From NCBI RefSeq assembly GCF_000003195.3, contig NC_012872.2:2790001-2854000 (forward strand): 64,000 bases of DNA, written 5' to 3'. A program made the translations under genes and the position numbers. Below, piece by piece: positions 10,504 through 21,521 of the stretch; position 1 is the stretch's first letter, and every line of letters starts with the position of its first letter. The DNA comes from Sorghum bicolor. Lineage: Eukaryota > Streptophyta > Magnoliopsida > Poales > Poaceae. The notes under the pieces were generated by a model. It was not told the DNA's origin and did no database searches. It saw nothing but the letters and a program-made list of their open reading frames with translations.

Positions 10504-11401
10504 TATAGTTTTCCAGATGGGCCGGGCACGATGGGCCGACACGGGCACGGCCCAAGAAAACACGGCACTAACCCGGCCCGGCCCGCTAGCCATCGTGCCC
10601 GTGCCTGGCACGGCCCGATGCCGTGCCCGTGCCTGGGCCGCAATGTCGGCCCGTGGGCTGGCCCAGGCACGGCACGATTTTTGGGCCGGCACGATGTGGC
10701 CCGGTAATTCGCCACCGTTAGATGAGCATCAATGAATCACAGCCGTTGGATGCCAATATATAACCATCAATCCCTCCTAAACCCTAACTTTCTCTCTCTC
10801 TCATTTCATTTCCTCACGACGCCGCTACCTGGTGGCTTGCTTTCTTCTTCCGTAGCATCTCCTTCTCAAGATGTCCGCTACTCCCGATTCCAAGCTCTCC
10901 CAGGCAGCAACCACTCCTACTCGCTCACTCCATCTCCATCTCCCTGTCCGGTGCTCCCTCCGTTCAGGTTCCAATGGCGGCGCCACGTCTCTGAGATCCT
11001 CGCGGCGGCGACGTGCGGCCAGTGGCACGACCTTGCAGCGGGCAGCCGGCAGGACGAGCAGCCTCGGCCGCGCGACAACAACAGCGCGGCGAGCAGCTTC
11101 GGCCGCGCGACGAAGGCGGCGCTCCTCCGACTCTCCGAGCTCTGGCGCGACGACGACGGCGCAGCATGCGGCTTCAAGCTGGCACGGTGGCACGGGGAGG
11201 CACGCGTGCTGCCGTGCCTCTCGGCACGGCACGACACGATTAAAGCTTGATAGGGCCGTGCCTGGGCTGCTGCTTCGGCACGGCGGCTCTATCAGGCACG
11301 GCACGGCGGGCCGCCGTGCCGACCGTGCCCGTGCCTCGTCGTGCCGTGCCTAGGCCGTGTCTGTGCCGTGCCGTGCCGGGCGGCCCGTTTGGAAAACTAT
11401 A
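10504..11401. mobile_element. Non-autonomous hAT element with GC-rich core
   Basis: The terminal inverted repeat TATAGTTTTCCA..GGGCCG is flanked by an identical 8-bp duplication TTCCCTAG (10496-10503 and 11402-11409), diagnostic of hAT transposition. Subterminal sequence is saturated with 'cggcacgg' and 'gcccgg' units in both orientations. Near 10757 'caatatataacc' followed by a CT-rich leader resembles a transposase gene promoter. The core (10860-11240) has overlapping open frames on several strands because of its GC content; none shows a hAT dimerisation domain. I interpret it as an internal-deletion derivative. Confidence 0.8.
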
Positions 11402-11409
11402 TTCCCTAG

Positions 11410-12355
11410 CAGAGTCATCAAAAAGTTTGCCGAAGTTAATTTGGTCAGACACTAGCAAAGAGCTATAATGCTCAGTAAATGCATGCCATCAGTCTAGCCG
11501 ATCCTCAAGTTGGCTGATGCCTAAGAGTATGTTCACACACAAACACTTTGCTTGGTGCCTCCAGCGATAAGCGAGATATGCAAGAGATGTCACGGAGGAG
11601 CCTCGTCGTGATTGAGCGCATGTATATGCAAGGCACCTCGACGGGTCTCCTAAAACTTGAAACCCCACACCCCCAGGATGAACTCGTCAGGGTGTGTGGC
11701 ATGGTGATATGCTATCCTCGAGATTCGTCGCTGTTTGTTTGTTGGGTATGCATGCAGTAGTAACAATAAAAGGTGTAGTAGATGTGTTTTTTATGATGGA
11801 TCAATGGATACTCAATGACCATTATCCTCTTATATAAATAAAGAGGGGTAGTAGTCTTATCCTAGTAAAAAAAACTTATTTCACATGCAATTTACAAGTT
11901 TCCTCACAAGATCAAATGTGTTTTCAAAGGAGAAATTAGGCTTGGGCTAGCAAGAAACCAGCTCATGCCGCCTAGGCCAGTTTAACATTGACATGCAGGG
12001 ACTCTAGAAAACCAACCCGAGCTGGTTTTTTCAGGATGTTGCAAAACATGCCCAATTTGATCCAAATTTGATCGTTTTTACTCTTTTATTGTTTGCACAT
12101 GTTCTCCAATCCGTTTTTAACTTTCTGATCATGAGTCAAGAAAATTTTCTTGGAAGGACTACAATAATTTAATCAAAGTGCCTAACATTGTATGCCAATA
12201 GTCTGTTGTACTATTCATTATTTTACCTAGTGGCGAAGCTAGGGCAAATTGAAAAGGGTTGTGCTTGACTTATGGCTATATAGACTTGTGTTATAAGGAT
12301 ACATATAAGATGAAAACTTCAGTCATAATCACCGGTTCAATTTTTTAGGGGTGCA
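11410..12355. other. Intergenic spacer, no gene
   Basis: Two short frames near 11505-11760 show no recognisable domain. The rest is AT-rich. The last three bases, GCA (12353-12355), are the left target duplication of the following CACTA element. Confidence 0.4.
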
Positions 12356-13467
12356 CACTACTACAATAATTTTAACCGAGGCGAGCATTTTGGATTAACC
12401 GAGGCAGGCATCCAAAACACCTCGAACCAAAGGTCATGGTAAATCGGACTTTTTTCCGAGGTGTTTTGAATGCCCATGTCGGTTAATAAAATAAAATAAA
12501 AAATAAAAAATCCCAGCCTAGACCCAACTAGGTTTGGATCTAGGCCTAGCATCGCCACCCCTGCATGCCACCGCCGCAGTCGTCGGGGGAGCTCTGCTGT
12601 GGCATGAGACCGCCAGATCTGGGCTCCTCCTAGTTGAATCTGGTGGTGGCCGCTCGCCCCATCAGTCATCATGGTCCTCACGCCGCCAGATCTAGAGAAG
12701 AGCTGGGCCACCACCGGAGCACTGCCGAAGTTGAGGTGGAGATGGAGAGGGACGGATCCAACCACCATGCAAGCTGCCATATAGGGGCACCAGCTCGCCG
12801 AAGAGGAAGGGGAGGGCGGATCCGCCTCTAGGTCGCCGCTGCATGGCACCTACCACCGGATTCACCTCCCCGTGTCACCGCTAGAGGAAAACAAGCCCCA
12901 TGCACCGTCGTCCCTTTAGGAGGGTTGCCGCCTCCTTGTGCAGCTGCTAGATGAGGGAGCGAACCTGTCTCGCCTTGTCGTGGCCTCACCGGCGTCGCCC
13001 TGCCTCACCTTACCCGGCGCACATGCGCCAGCGCAGAGTGCTCACCTAAGAGAGACGGAGGGAGCAGCACAAGAAATGGTAGAGGGAGGTGACTGGGGGC
13101 GCTCGCGAGTGGAAGGGTCTAGGACGCTCACGGGCGGCTAAGATGCGGCTAAATGGCGAGTGGAATGGAATTCTAATTGGTGGTATATATATACACTAAG
13201 CAGACTATCAGGCTAAGATGGGTCATTTGGGCTTTGAGATGGGGCCAGTATTATCCGAGGCGGGTCTTATAATATGCTCGTGGCGTTTGTGTTAGAACGA
13301 CCGTCTCGGTTAATCGATATTAACCGAGACAGATATTATAAAGTGCTCGGTTAATAAAAAACGACTGCCTCGGTTAATCTGATGAATTAACTGAGGCGGT
13401 TCAAACTTGTGCTCGCCTTCGAGGGGTTTTTGAGAAGGTCGCGATTAAGATTTTTTTTGTAGTAGTG
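12356..13467. mobile_element. Non-autonomous CACTA (En/Spm) element, 1112 bp
   Basis: It begins CACTACTACAATAAT and ends TTTTTTTTGTAGTAGTG. The flanking 3-bp duplication GCA (12353-12355 and 13468-13470) is perfect. Both subterminal regions carry many copies of 'ttaaccgaggcgg' variants in both orientations, the expected transposase-binding array. The core (12540-13140) is GC-rich with open frames (for example 12361-12849 minus) but no TNP2 motif, so it depends on a transposase supplied elsewhere. Confidence 0.9.
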
Positions 13468-13609
13468 GCACTTGCAAGTTGCAACCCCTAAGAACTAAGT
13501 TGCTTTTTCTGTGGTTGTAAGCCTAAGCGATAAGATTATAAGACGAAACCGACGAGCATCTATAGCTCTGAGCAGCCATTAAGAGTGAATGCAGTGACCT
13601 CAAAAAAGT

Positions 13610-14430
13610 TTAGGGTTAGAAGAAGATGATGTAGTGACAAGTACAGGACTGGCAATTACTGCTCGGCTATCATTGCCAGCTGTTTTGGTACAGCTTAATC
13701 GGCAGTGATATGATAATCACCACTAATAGTGGACTATCAATGTTAGTTTGTGTCTTTCAACCGGCAGTGATAGGCATGGTGCTATCACGATGTCGGTTCA
13801 AGCCATGAACTAGACATGAGAAAGTTGAGCCTAGCCTGGCCCAACCCACGGGCCCGACTGATTTTGGCTCGCCCACAAACCTTAATTAGTGGGGAGAGCT
13901 TGGATATAGATCCGCTGCCTAGAAAAGATTTTCTTGGACCAAGACTAAAATACTATTTTTATTTATTTTAAATTATAAAATATGTGGTTGGCCCGCCCAG
14001 TCTTAGGCCTAACCTGAGCCTGACATGAAAAATTAGCCCTGAATTGCCAAGTGGGACATTCATAGGTAGGATTCTTTTGGCCCAAAGTAATCGAGCTTTT
14101 TTAGCCTAGCCTGCAAAATTCTCAGGTCTACCATGAACCAGTGGTGATAGTCCACCTATCACTGTCGGTTTGTAGCTTGGATCGACAGTGATAGCTATTT
14201 TGTACTCGGATTTTATGACAAACTTTTATATCAAAGTTGTAGGGTTTAAAGAGATCTAAATCTAAAATTTTATAGTTGATAACTTTTAAATTTGAAATAG
14301 TTTACAAGTTCAAATATTTAATATAAGTTCTAGGATCAGATTTGACATGATTAACAATGTCGAATGGAGACAAAGTCAACACCAAAGTTGTAGTATTCGA
14401 TGAGATCTATAAAATTGTGAACACATGCGT
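13610..14430. mobile_element. Probable fragment of another CACTA-type element
   Basis: Several 'ggcagtgata' and 'tatcactg.cggtt' units in both orientations at 13660-13790 and 14140-14200 look like CACTA subterminal repeats. The following 'caaagttgtag' stretch (14230-14400) matches interior sequence of the CACTA at 57 kb. A section at 13800-14130 rich in 'gcccggc..gcccaaccc' may be another insertion. Termini were not found. Confidence 0.35.
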
Positions 14431-15070
14431 GTATGTCTTATATATGTTCTTGAGAATTATTCTTGTATAGCTAACTGTTATCATTTTTCAAAAATATAAG
14501 TCAGTTGTTTTTTATCGTATTTTCCCATGTGGCTGGTCTGTGTTAAAAATTCCATTAATATCATGTCGTTGTTGTACTAATATGACGTTGCTCATACTTT
14601 GCATGAGTATAAAGAAAGTAAACTTCTAGAATTAGGTGTATAAGGCTTTCTTTGCTGAAGATTACTGCTGCAAGCAATTATTGATCTTCCCAGATAAATC
14701 GTTATCTCACGACGTAATACCGATTGATATGGTCATCATAGACTCTGACTTCCCTTTCGTTATTCGAAAATTTCTCAGGAAAAATATCTGGAATTCTTTT
14801 TGAATGAAATTGACATTAGTTTCATCATCAGTTGTGTAATCAGTTCATCATCAGTTGTGTAATCAGTAGTGAGAAAAAATCAAGAAAGATGACGAGTTTT
14901 GACATACCTATAACACAAAATTTCTGGATGTCAAAACTTTAGTGTATGAACTGAACAGATGGAAACTGCCAGATAAATCTGAGATTCTTTGGGAAATGGC
15001 AAGGAAATCTAGTTCTGAATGTCAGGTCACTTCATCTGACTTTTAAATTTGAGCAAAAAATGTCTGCCAG
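14431..15070. other. Spacer before block B, no gene
   Basis: AT-rich sequence with an 18-bp direct repeat 'tcatcatcagttgtgtaa' at about 14822 and 14843. No frame of note. Confidence 0.4.
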
Positions 15071-16368
15071 TTAGTAGTAGTTGTCATGACTTGGAAAAAC
15101 GAACTAGCTACTGATGAATTGCGTTATATTGACATTGTCATGCATGAAGATATTTTTTACTTTATCTAGGGTGACCTAGCTAGAGATTTTTCAGGTAATC
15201 CCGTTGTGCCTTTTTTACTGCGTCGTAACTGGCTTATCTGGTCAGCTGAATTCCGAAATCTTGCACTTTTCTTCTTTTCTTGAGTCCGAACATTTTATAT
15301 TTCTATTGGAAGCTTTGTTCTCCGAATCAAATCGTTTAATTTTTCAACATGCCAGTTTATGCAAAAGGAAAAAGTGAATGCATGGAAAACTGCATTGCTT
15401 ACCTTTATGTTTATGGCAAGATCACTCACTTTATTGCATCCTTTTCGTCCTTTTAAGGCTTTGTGTCCTAGTAATTGATTCATGTCATCAGTTCGTCAAA
15501 GAAAAGTCCATGAAAAATTGCATTAGTATGTACCTTTGTGACAAATAAAATTACTTTGTTTCTTATCTTCATTCCTAACTCCATACAGATCATCTCAGAA
15601 ATAGACTTAAGGCCTTGTTTGTAGTCAAATTCACCTCAATTTACATTTGTTGCAGGTAAATTAGGGTAAAATTTTGTTTAAGTTCCACTCCACTCCAATC
15701 CACTCAAACACACGTGGATTAATGCGAAAGCCTAAATGTCACTAACAAAGTGGGTCATGTACATGCTGGTGCCTGCATACGCACAGATACGGTTGCCCAT
15801 CATCGCACATTCGCACTTTAAGGTCAGTCTCAATGTGATTTCGTCAGAGTTTTATGGACATTAAATATGCTGATGTGGCATTATACTAATGAAGTGAGAG
15901 ATAATAAGAGTTATGGGTTCAAGAGAGTTTCATCCCATGAAACTGTTCTGCACTATTTTCAAAATAAGATGTGTTGAAAACTAGGACATTAAACTCCCCA
16001 AGACTGGACTAAGTAATACAACTTTACCACACCACAAAACTTTTTATGTGATCAGTCCACGAGTGCCCCACTGAAGTTACCTTTACTCATGGTAATTGAG
16101 CGCGTCCACTACTGCCAGTGAAAAGTGGCACTGAATTAATTATTTACTAGACTATTTGCAAGTCTCCAAGAAGCACTTTCGCAATCAGAAAGTTGTTTCG
16201 GAGTTGTATTACCCATCTGCAACTTTTCTTTCTTTTTTTCTGGAGAGCTCTCATCTGCAACTTTTGTCCAGTAGTCCCTCTTTGTACCATATTTTGACCA
16301 CCAATAAAAGTGCTTTGAAAGGAAAAATAACCGGTAGGGCTACAAAAGGCACAAAAGACCACGAGTTA

Positions 16369-16592
16369 GGTCCTGTTTGGTTGAGTGTGGTAAAATTTAC
16401 CATATATCCGTCACATCAAATATTTAGACACATGCATGAAGTACTAAATATAGACTATTTACGAAACTAAAAACATAGCTAGAGAGTAATTTGCAAGACG
16501 TCTAATTAGTCCAAGATTGGATACTAATTGCCAAATAAAATAAAAATACTAAAATACATGTTAAACTATAATAACCCTAACCAAACACCCCT
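16369..16592. mobile_element. Tourist-like MITE (GGTCCTGTTTGG type)
   Basis: Termini GGTCCTGTTTGGTT and AACCAAACACCCCT are flanked by TTA on both sides. Block A reads through the same position without it ('cacgagttacttgcatt', near 4880), so the empty site is visible in the window. Confidence 0.8.
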
Positions 16593-16690
16593 TTAGTTTC
16601 TTGCATTATATTGTTTTATCTGTATGGAGTTAGATTAGGATCTTCCTAGAAACATAGTCCGAGCTGCAATATATATCTAGTTATTCCGGT

Positions 16691-16920
16691 ACGACAAAAC
16701 ACGAATTCTTCTGTATGTGCGAAAACGCATAGAAAAATACGGATACTGTCAGAAAAATACACATCAAAATAGAATGATAGACTGTGGGTTCATCGAAATA
16801 GTTCTTCTTGTCGGTCACGCACAGAAAAATTACATTTGCCTAGGTTAAAAATATTTTTTCTGTGCGGATATCCGCACAGAAAAAAGAAATAAACGCACAG
16901 AAAAAAATCCATGTTGACTA
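16691..16920. mobile_element. Unclassified 230-bp insertion with 'cgcacagaaaaa' repeats
   Basis: Block A is continuous here ('ggtacggtagctattattag', near 4963), while block B has about 230 extra bases between 'ggtacg' and 'ctattatta'. The insert contains at least five variants of 'gcacagaaaaa' plus the palindrome 'tgtgcggatatccgcaca' near 16862. The termini are not a known class to me; it may be a small CACTA- or Mutator-derived element. Confidence 0.5.
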
Positions 16921-17061
16921 CCCTATTATTAACTGTTGTCTCAAGTCCGAGCCGGTGGTATTTGTCCATGTGGTTTGGATAGTACAGCTGTGCAAAGTTG
17001 GATCACAGAATTGATTGCTCTCTGTCTTTTCTAGACAGATTTATGTGTTTTACATATTCAA

Positions 17062-17303
17062 GGCCTTGTTTAGTTCCAAATTTTTTTAGAAAAACGACAA
17101 TGTAGTACTTTTGTTTTTATTTGACAAATATTGTTCAATCATGGAGTAACTAGGTTTAAAATATTTGTCTCGCGATTTACAGGCAAACTGTGTAATTAGT
17201 TTTTATTTTTATCTATATTTAATGCTCCATGCATGTGTCACAAGATTCAATGCGACGGGAAATCTTAAAAAAAATTGGTTTTTGGGGTGAACTAAACAAG
17301 GCC
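17062..17303. mobile_element. MITE, GGCCTTGTTTAG family
   Basis: Termini GGCCTTGTTTAGTTCC and GAACTAAACAAGGCC enclose 242 bp with the family interior (for example 'tttatctatatttaatgctcc'). The flanking trinucleotides are not a clean duplicate. Confidence 0.8.
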
Positions 17304-17320
17304 CTACAAAACTTGTGAAT

Positions 17321-17983
17321 TGTTGGGGACTCAGTACCGCCTTCCCCTCCCTGGTTGCTCCGGAGGATCTCCTCCGACCTTGAACGTCCGTCCCGAGATC
17401 CTTCGAGCATTATGGTGCGGAGATTCGGGGTGAAACTAACGGTAATGTGTCTTGTATGATTTGGGTGAATGCAGGAACTGAACCGATGGCGGAGGCCGCG
17501 AGGAATGAAGCAGAGGACCTTCGGATCTTCCCATGTCGAAGGATAGGCGAAGACACGTCGGAGGATGCGGCGGCAACGAGAAACCTTCGGTGACCCTGAG
17601 CTGAGGAACCTCCGATGCCTCCACGCCGAAGGCTCCGCGGCCGACCGGAGGTTCAAGCCCTAACAAGCCGGTGTCCTAAGCGAGTAGCACGTGTGGAACT
17701 CGTAATGTGAAATTACTTAAATGGCTTATGATCAGTAGACTGTAACGAAGGGATATGCCGGGATATTCCTCCACCGTCACGGGTCATTTTTGTAATAGTT
17801 TCAGATCGGTTTCCGGGCGCTATATAAGGGGTATGTAACCACTCTTTAAAGGAAGAGAGAACATTTACTATTCTCACCTAGTGTCAAGCTTGCTGTTCGT
17901 AATCGCTAGGCCTCTCCATGTAGCGTGTGAGAAGGCTCTTCGTGCATCGTGTTGCTGGGGAGTGCAGAGTGCATTTCCCAACA
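17321..17983. mobile_element. Solo LTR (663 bp) with perfect target duplication
   Basis: It starts TGTTGGGGAC and ends TTTCCCAACA, with inverted termini TGTTGGG/CCCAACA. The flanking duplication TGAAT (17316-17320 and 17984-17988) is perfect. A promoter TATA motif 'gctatataaggggtatg' at about 17819 precedes a leader with 'tctcaccta'. No internal region or second LTR is present. Orientation is probably plus, from the TATA position. Frames read on the minus strand here (17219-17656) are incidental. Confidence 0.9.
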
Positions 17984-17988
17984 TGAAT

Positions 17989-18838
17989 CATGATTTGATG
18001 GGACCTTTTTACCATTTCATTGCATTATTTTGGCCGAGAATTTTTTACCATTATTACATCTTCACTATCGTTTATTACTTCTTCCGATCCATAATGAAAG
18101 CTGATTAGCTTGCATATAGTACCTATATATACTGACTAGTCAGTAAGCCTCCATTGACGACGAGCTGAGCTTTGCTCGATCATCGATTGGAAGAATGTAG
18201 ACAAGTCTACAAGTCTATATATATAGTACACTAAAGCCAGTTTTAATGGATAGTGTCATTGCACGGTTTCACATATCAACATGTCATCGAGATTGAAATG
18301 AAACCATCTATGAAATAACTCTAGCAATGAAGCATTTCACTTTGTTGTTTCCAAGACTAAGCAAAGCATTTAATTGCTGCAAAATGATTAGATCACATGT
18401 AAGATGGTGAAACGATTTGGCCCTCAGTGGGGCATTTCATCCCGTTTCACTGCGTGGGAAACAACGCCCGTGGAGTTTCACCATGGTGAAACTACTTCCT
18501 TCTCTCTCCTCTTCGTTTCATGCAAAAAGTGCAGTTTTGCTGACATGACGCTCTAATAAATGTGCATGACATCCTGGTGAAACCCCCACTGAGACTGGCC
18601 TAAAACATTTCGTCCGTTTGGCTAATAAAATTATGATATGTATGCTAATTTATTATGAGAGAAAATGACACGTATTAAAGCATTGTCCATCCTATATCGT
18701 CTATCGACGACGAAGAGTATTGGTCAAGCTTGGTTCCCCGGCCGGCCCTATCCCTTTGCATGCATGCATGTTCTCGGTCTTGCTTGAGAAATGCCGCACA
18801 TGCATGGAGGGATCGTATTTTAATTTCCACTGAACTAA
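17989..18838. other. Block B continuation and spacer, no gene
   Basis: 17984-18220 matches block A at 5041-5470. From 18240 to 18600 'gatgaaac', 'tttcatc' and 'gtttca' alternate on both strands around 'ccactgagactggcc', suggesting a decayed foldback or MITE. No coding region. Confidence 0.4.
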
Positions 18839-19184
18839 GGCCCTGTTTAGATTGGGGATGAAAATTTTTTGGGTGTCACATCGGATGTGTCGGAAGGATG
18901 TCGGGAGGGGTTTTTAGAAACTAATAAAAAAACAAATTACATAGCTCGTCAGGAAACTGCAAGACAAATCTATTAAGCATAATTAATCTGTCATTAGCAC
19001 ATGTGGGTTACTGTAGCACTTAAGGCTAATCATAGAGTAACTAGGCTTAAAAGATTCATCTCGCGATTTTCAACCAAACTGTGTAATTAGTTTATTTTTT
19101 TATCTATATTTAATGTTTCATGCATGTGTCCAAAGATTCGATGGGATGGATGAAAAATTTTTTGGTAGGGAACTAAACAGGGCC
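18839..19184. mobile_element. 346-bp Tourist-like MITE (GGCCCTGTTTAG family)
   Basis: Perfect termini GGCCCTGTTTAG / CTAAACAGGGCC are flanked by TAA on both sides. The right half shares 'ttcatctcgcgattt' and 'tgtgtaattagttt' with the shorter GGCCTTGTTTAG family. The left half ('tgtcacatcggatgtgtcgg') differs, so this is a longer subfamily. Confidence 0.9.
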
Positions 19185-20587
19185 TAATAAGAATATAGGA
19201 GTCTATACATATACCTGACCATCAGGCTCAAGGTATTTAAATTCATTTATATTTCAGTTTGAACAGTATCGTCGATGGATCTGTTTGAACAGGCTCGATC
19301 AGGTCAGTCTTCAGTCGTTGCGCTGGTTACGGCAAGCGGCGGACAATCGCCGTGATGAAGGGTACACGTGTTAGGGTTTCAGTTATGTATACCATGCATG
19401 CATGGGGTACGGTGGTTCCTATGCAGCTTCCTTTATGTATGTACGTAGTTTTCTATTGCTTCATGTGCGATTTTACTGGGTACGTAGTTACATTGGGAAA
19501 TATGTATAGCTTAAGTTGCATTGGTCAAAACGTAGCAGCATATATATTTAGGTTTCTTGTATCGCAAGGCGCGCGATATGTACGTCCGCCTTGTCGAATG
19601 TCGTTCCTTGAAGTATTCAAATTATAATGTTTTGTTGCCTCACTTATTCTTTGTTCTGTCCAGTTATATGTATAAGCTGGCCAAAAAATATGTTGTATTT
19701 GTGGACCACTTAACAAATAAACCATTTGACGATTCTTTTCAACAACTCAGAGGTGTCATCTATTAGACACGTTGTGTTGGTTTTTTCAAAGATCCACCAA
19801 GACCGGGAGGCTTGTATTAATAATAAGGGAGCGCACATACATGCGTAAGAGACGCAATATATGACTAAATGACTTGCTCGGCAAGGATTAACGACCAAGA
19901 TGATGAGAAACCGGCCCTAGGGATTACTTACAGAACTAGAAAATCAACGGGAAACAAAAGAAAAAGGATCTACTTCCTCCATTCCAAATAATTGCAAGCA
20001 TTTTGACTTTTCTAATAAGTAAGTACATATAGTCTTTTGCTATACATATATTGCCGATGAATGCTGAAAATTATCCTTCTATACTTCCTTGTATATATAT
20101 TTTGACCCTCAAACCTGCTGACGCATGCATGCGAAATACTATATATATAGAAGACCACTGGCGACGTTCGTATATAATGACACCGACAGCATGCAAGCAA
20201 TTGATTATAATGTTTAGGATGAAAAACATCTTGGAATTAATGATTGGTTAACACACGAACAATCATACAAGGCCATCGTCACGCTGAAATATGTGATCGC
20301 TATTAAAGAAAATTGTGCCTGGGTATATGGTAGTTGGTAGTAGGTTCAAATTTACTATCTATTCTGCGTAAGTGAGTTGCCAGCTTTTCCGCCGATGTCC
20401 CTTTGATTTGACTTTCTTCGGGTCATTTTTCACATAGATCTTTCCGGCACAATAAATTGTAATTTTGTGTACACTACACCGAATAATGCCATAATAATAA
20501 GCCGCCTGTAGCAAAATTTCTGATGCAGTTTGCAATTTAGAGTAGACATATAAGGCATGGATGTTGCCTTATAATTATTGTAATTGA

Positions 20588-21509
20588 AGATAAATTAAGG
20601 GAATTTCTCCAAACCCTAGCCCGTCTTAAATCCCTCAACCTCGCAACCACTACCACCGCCGGCTGCCACCGCCATGACGCCGGCGCCCATCCTCCCCTTC
20701 ATCTACCCCTCCACTTCCCCCACCCTCCTCACCCCTCTGTTCGTTCCTCGGTGAGGGAGCCCAACCCTAACCCATCCCCGCCAACCCTGTCACCGCTGGT
20801 GGCATCAGCAGCCACCACAGTGCTGGTGCCCTTCTCTCCCTTGGTCCCTTTTCCTCCATCCTCATAGAAATCGACACTTAGGCCACCTCATGGTCCCTGC
20901 CACCATCGTGGCCGCCATCGCTATTAGATCCGCGATCGTGGACATCCCAAGGCTGCGTGTAGATGCTAGATCTAACAAGCACGCTACAATTCCATCGACA
21001 CAACGGCCAACGAGTCCATTTCGTTGCCGCCCCGAGCCTAGGTGTTGAAGCCACATCTTGCTCCTCCCATTATGGCTCAGAGTCTCTCTTGAGCACCTGC
21101 TTCCATGAGAGGTGAGGTGCTGATCATACAACATATAGAGGGACACCAAGGGTCCATCAGTGGCATTTGCGTCGGAGCTACAGACCTTTGATAATATCTT
21201 GGACAGCAACCTGACTACGTCCAATGTTGAGGCGATGTACACGATCTTCCCATGTAGTGGAAAGGGCTCGTCCTGGCAGTCGTGAAGACGCAAAGCCACC
21301 TCCTAGATCACACCACGGGATTGATATTGGTTGTTACTATTTATGTAATATTGAAACTTGAGGTTTTTTGTTAGGATGGTCTAACTATGGATGTTTTAGA
21401 TCAACCTTGTTCTTCGGCGCTTCATAAAAGCGCGTTGTCTGTATGCTAAACTCCTTTTCTTCTTAATACAAAAGATACATGAATCTTTTTTTGTATCCTA
21501 GAAAAAAAA
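20588..21509 (+). mobile_element. Truncated non-LTR retrotransposon insertion (922 bp)
   Basis: A 12-bp duplication TATTGTAATTGA flanks the insert (20576-20587 and 21510-21521). The right end has an A-run (21501-21509) after a 3' tail containing 'ttcttcttaatacaaaagata', which I associate with grass LINE 3' ends. The left part begins with a C-rich leader and a plant-style 'aaaccctagccc'. No reverse transcriptase is present, so it is an internally deleted or 5'-rearranged copy. A 145-codon minus-strand frame (20862-21299) is not recognised. Confidence 0.65.
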
Positions 21510-21521
21510 TATTGTAATTGA

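Larger units (their letters stand above)
15071..20587. repeat. Duplicated block B (partners: block A 2.5-5.5 kb; block C 21.5-23.7 kb)
   Basis: 15071-18220 aligns collinearly with block A, interrupted by insertions at 16369-16592, 16691-16920, 17062-17303 and 17321-17983. 19490-20587 aligns with 22737-23690 in block C, sharing 'aagctg.ccaaaaaatatg', 'gaccactggcgacgt', 'gcatgcaagcaattgat' and 'gaaaattgtgcctgggtata'. No protein-coding frame is conserved across copies. The similarity therefore marks duplication of non-coding DNA or of an unrecognised element. Confidence 0.7.

Noticed and set aside
10732..11353. Overlapping frames of 160-170 codons on both strands
   Set aside because: They lie inside a GC-rich hAT core, overlap on opposite strands, and show no domain.
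12361..12849. 162-codon minus-strand frame
   Set aside because: It begins in the CACTA left terminus, runs through its subterminal repeats and has no domain.
20862..21299. 145-codon minus-strand frame
   Set aside because: Antisense to the non-LTR insertion, no recognised domain.
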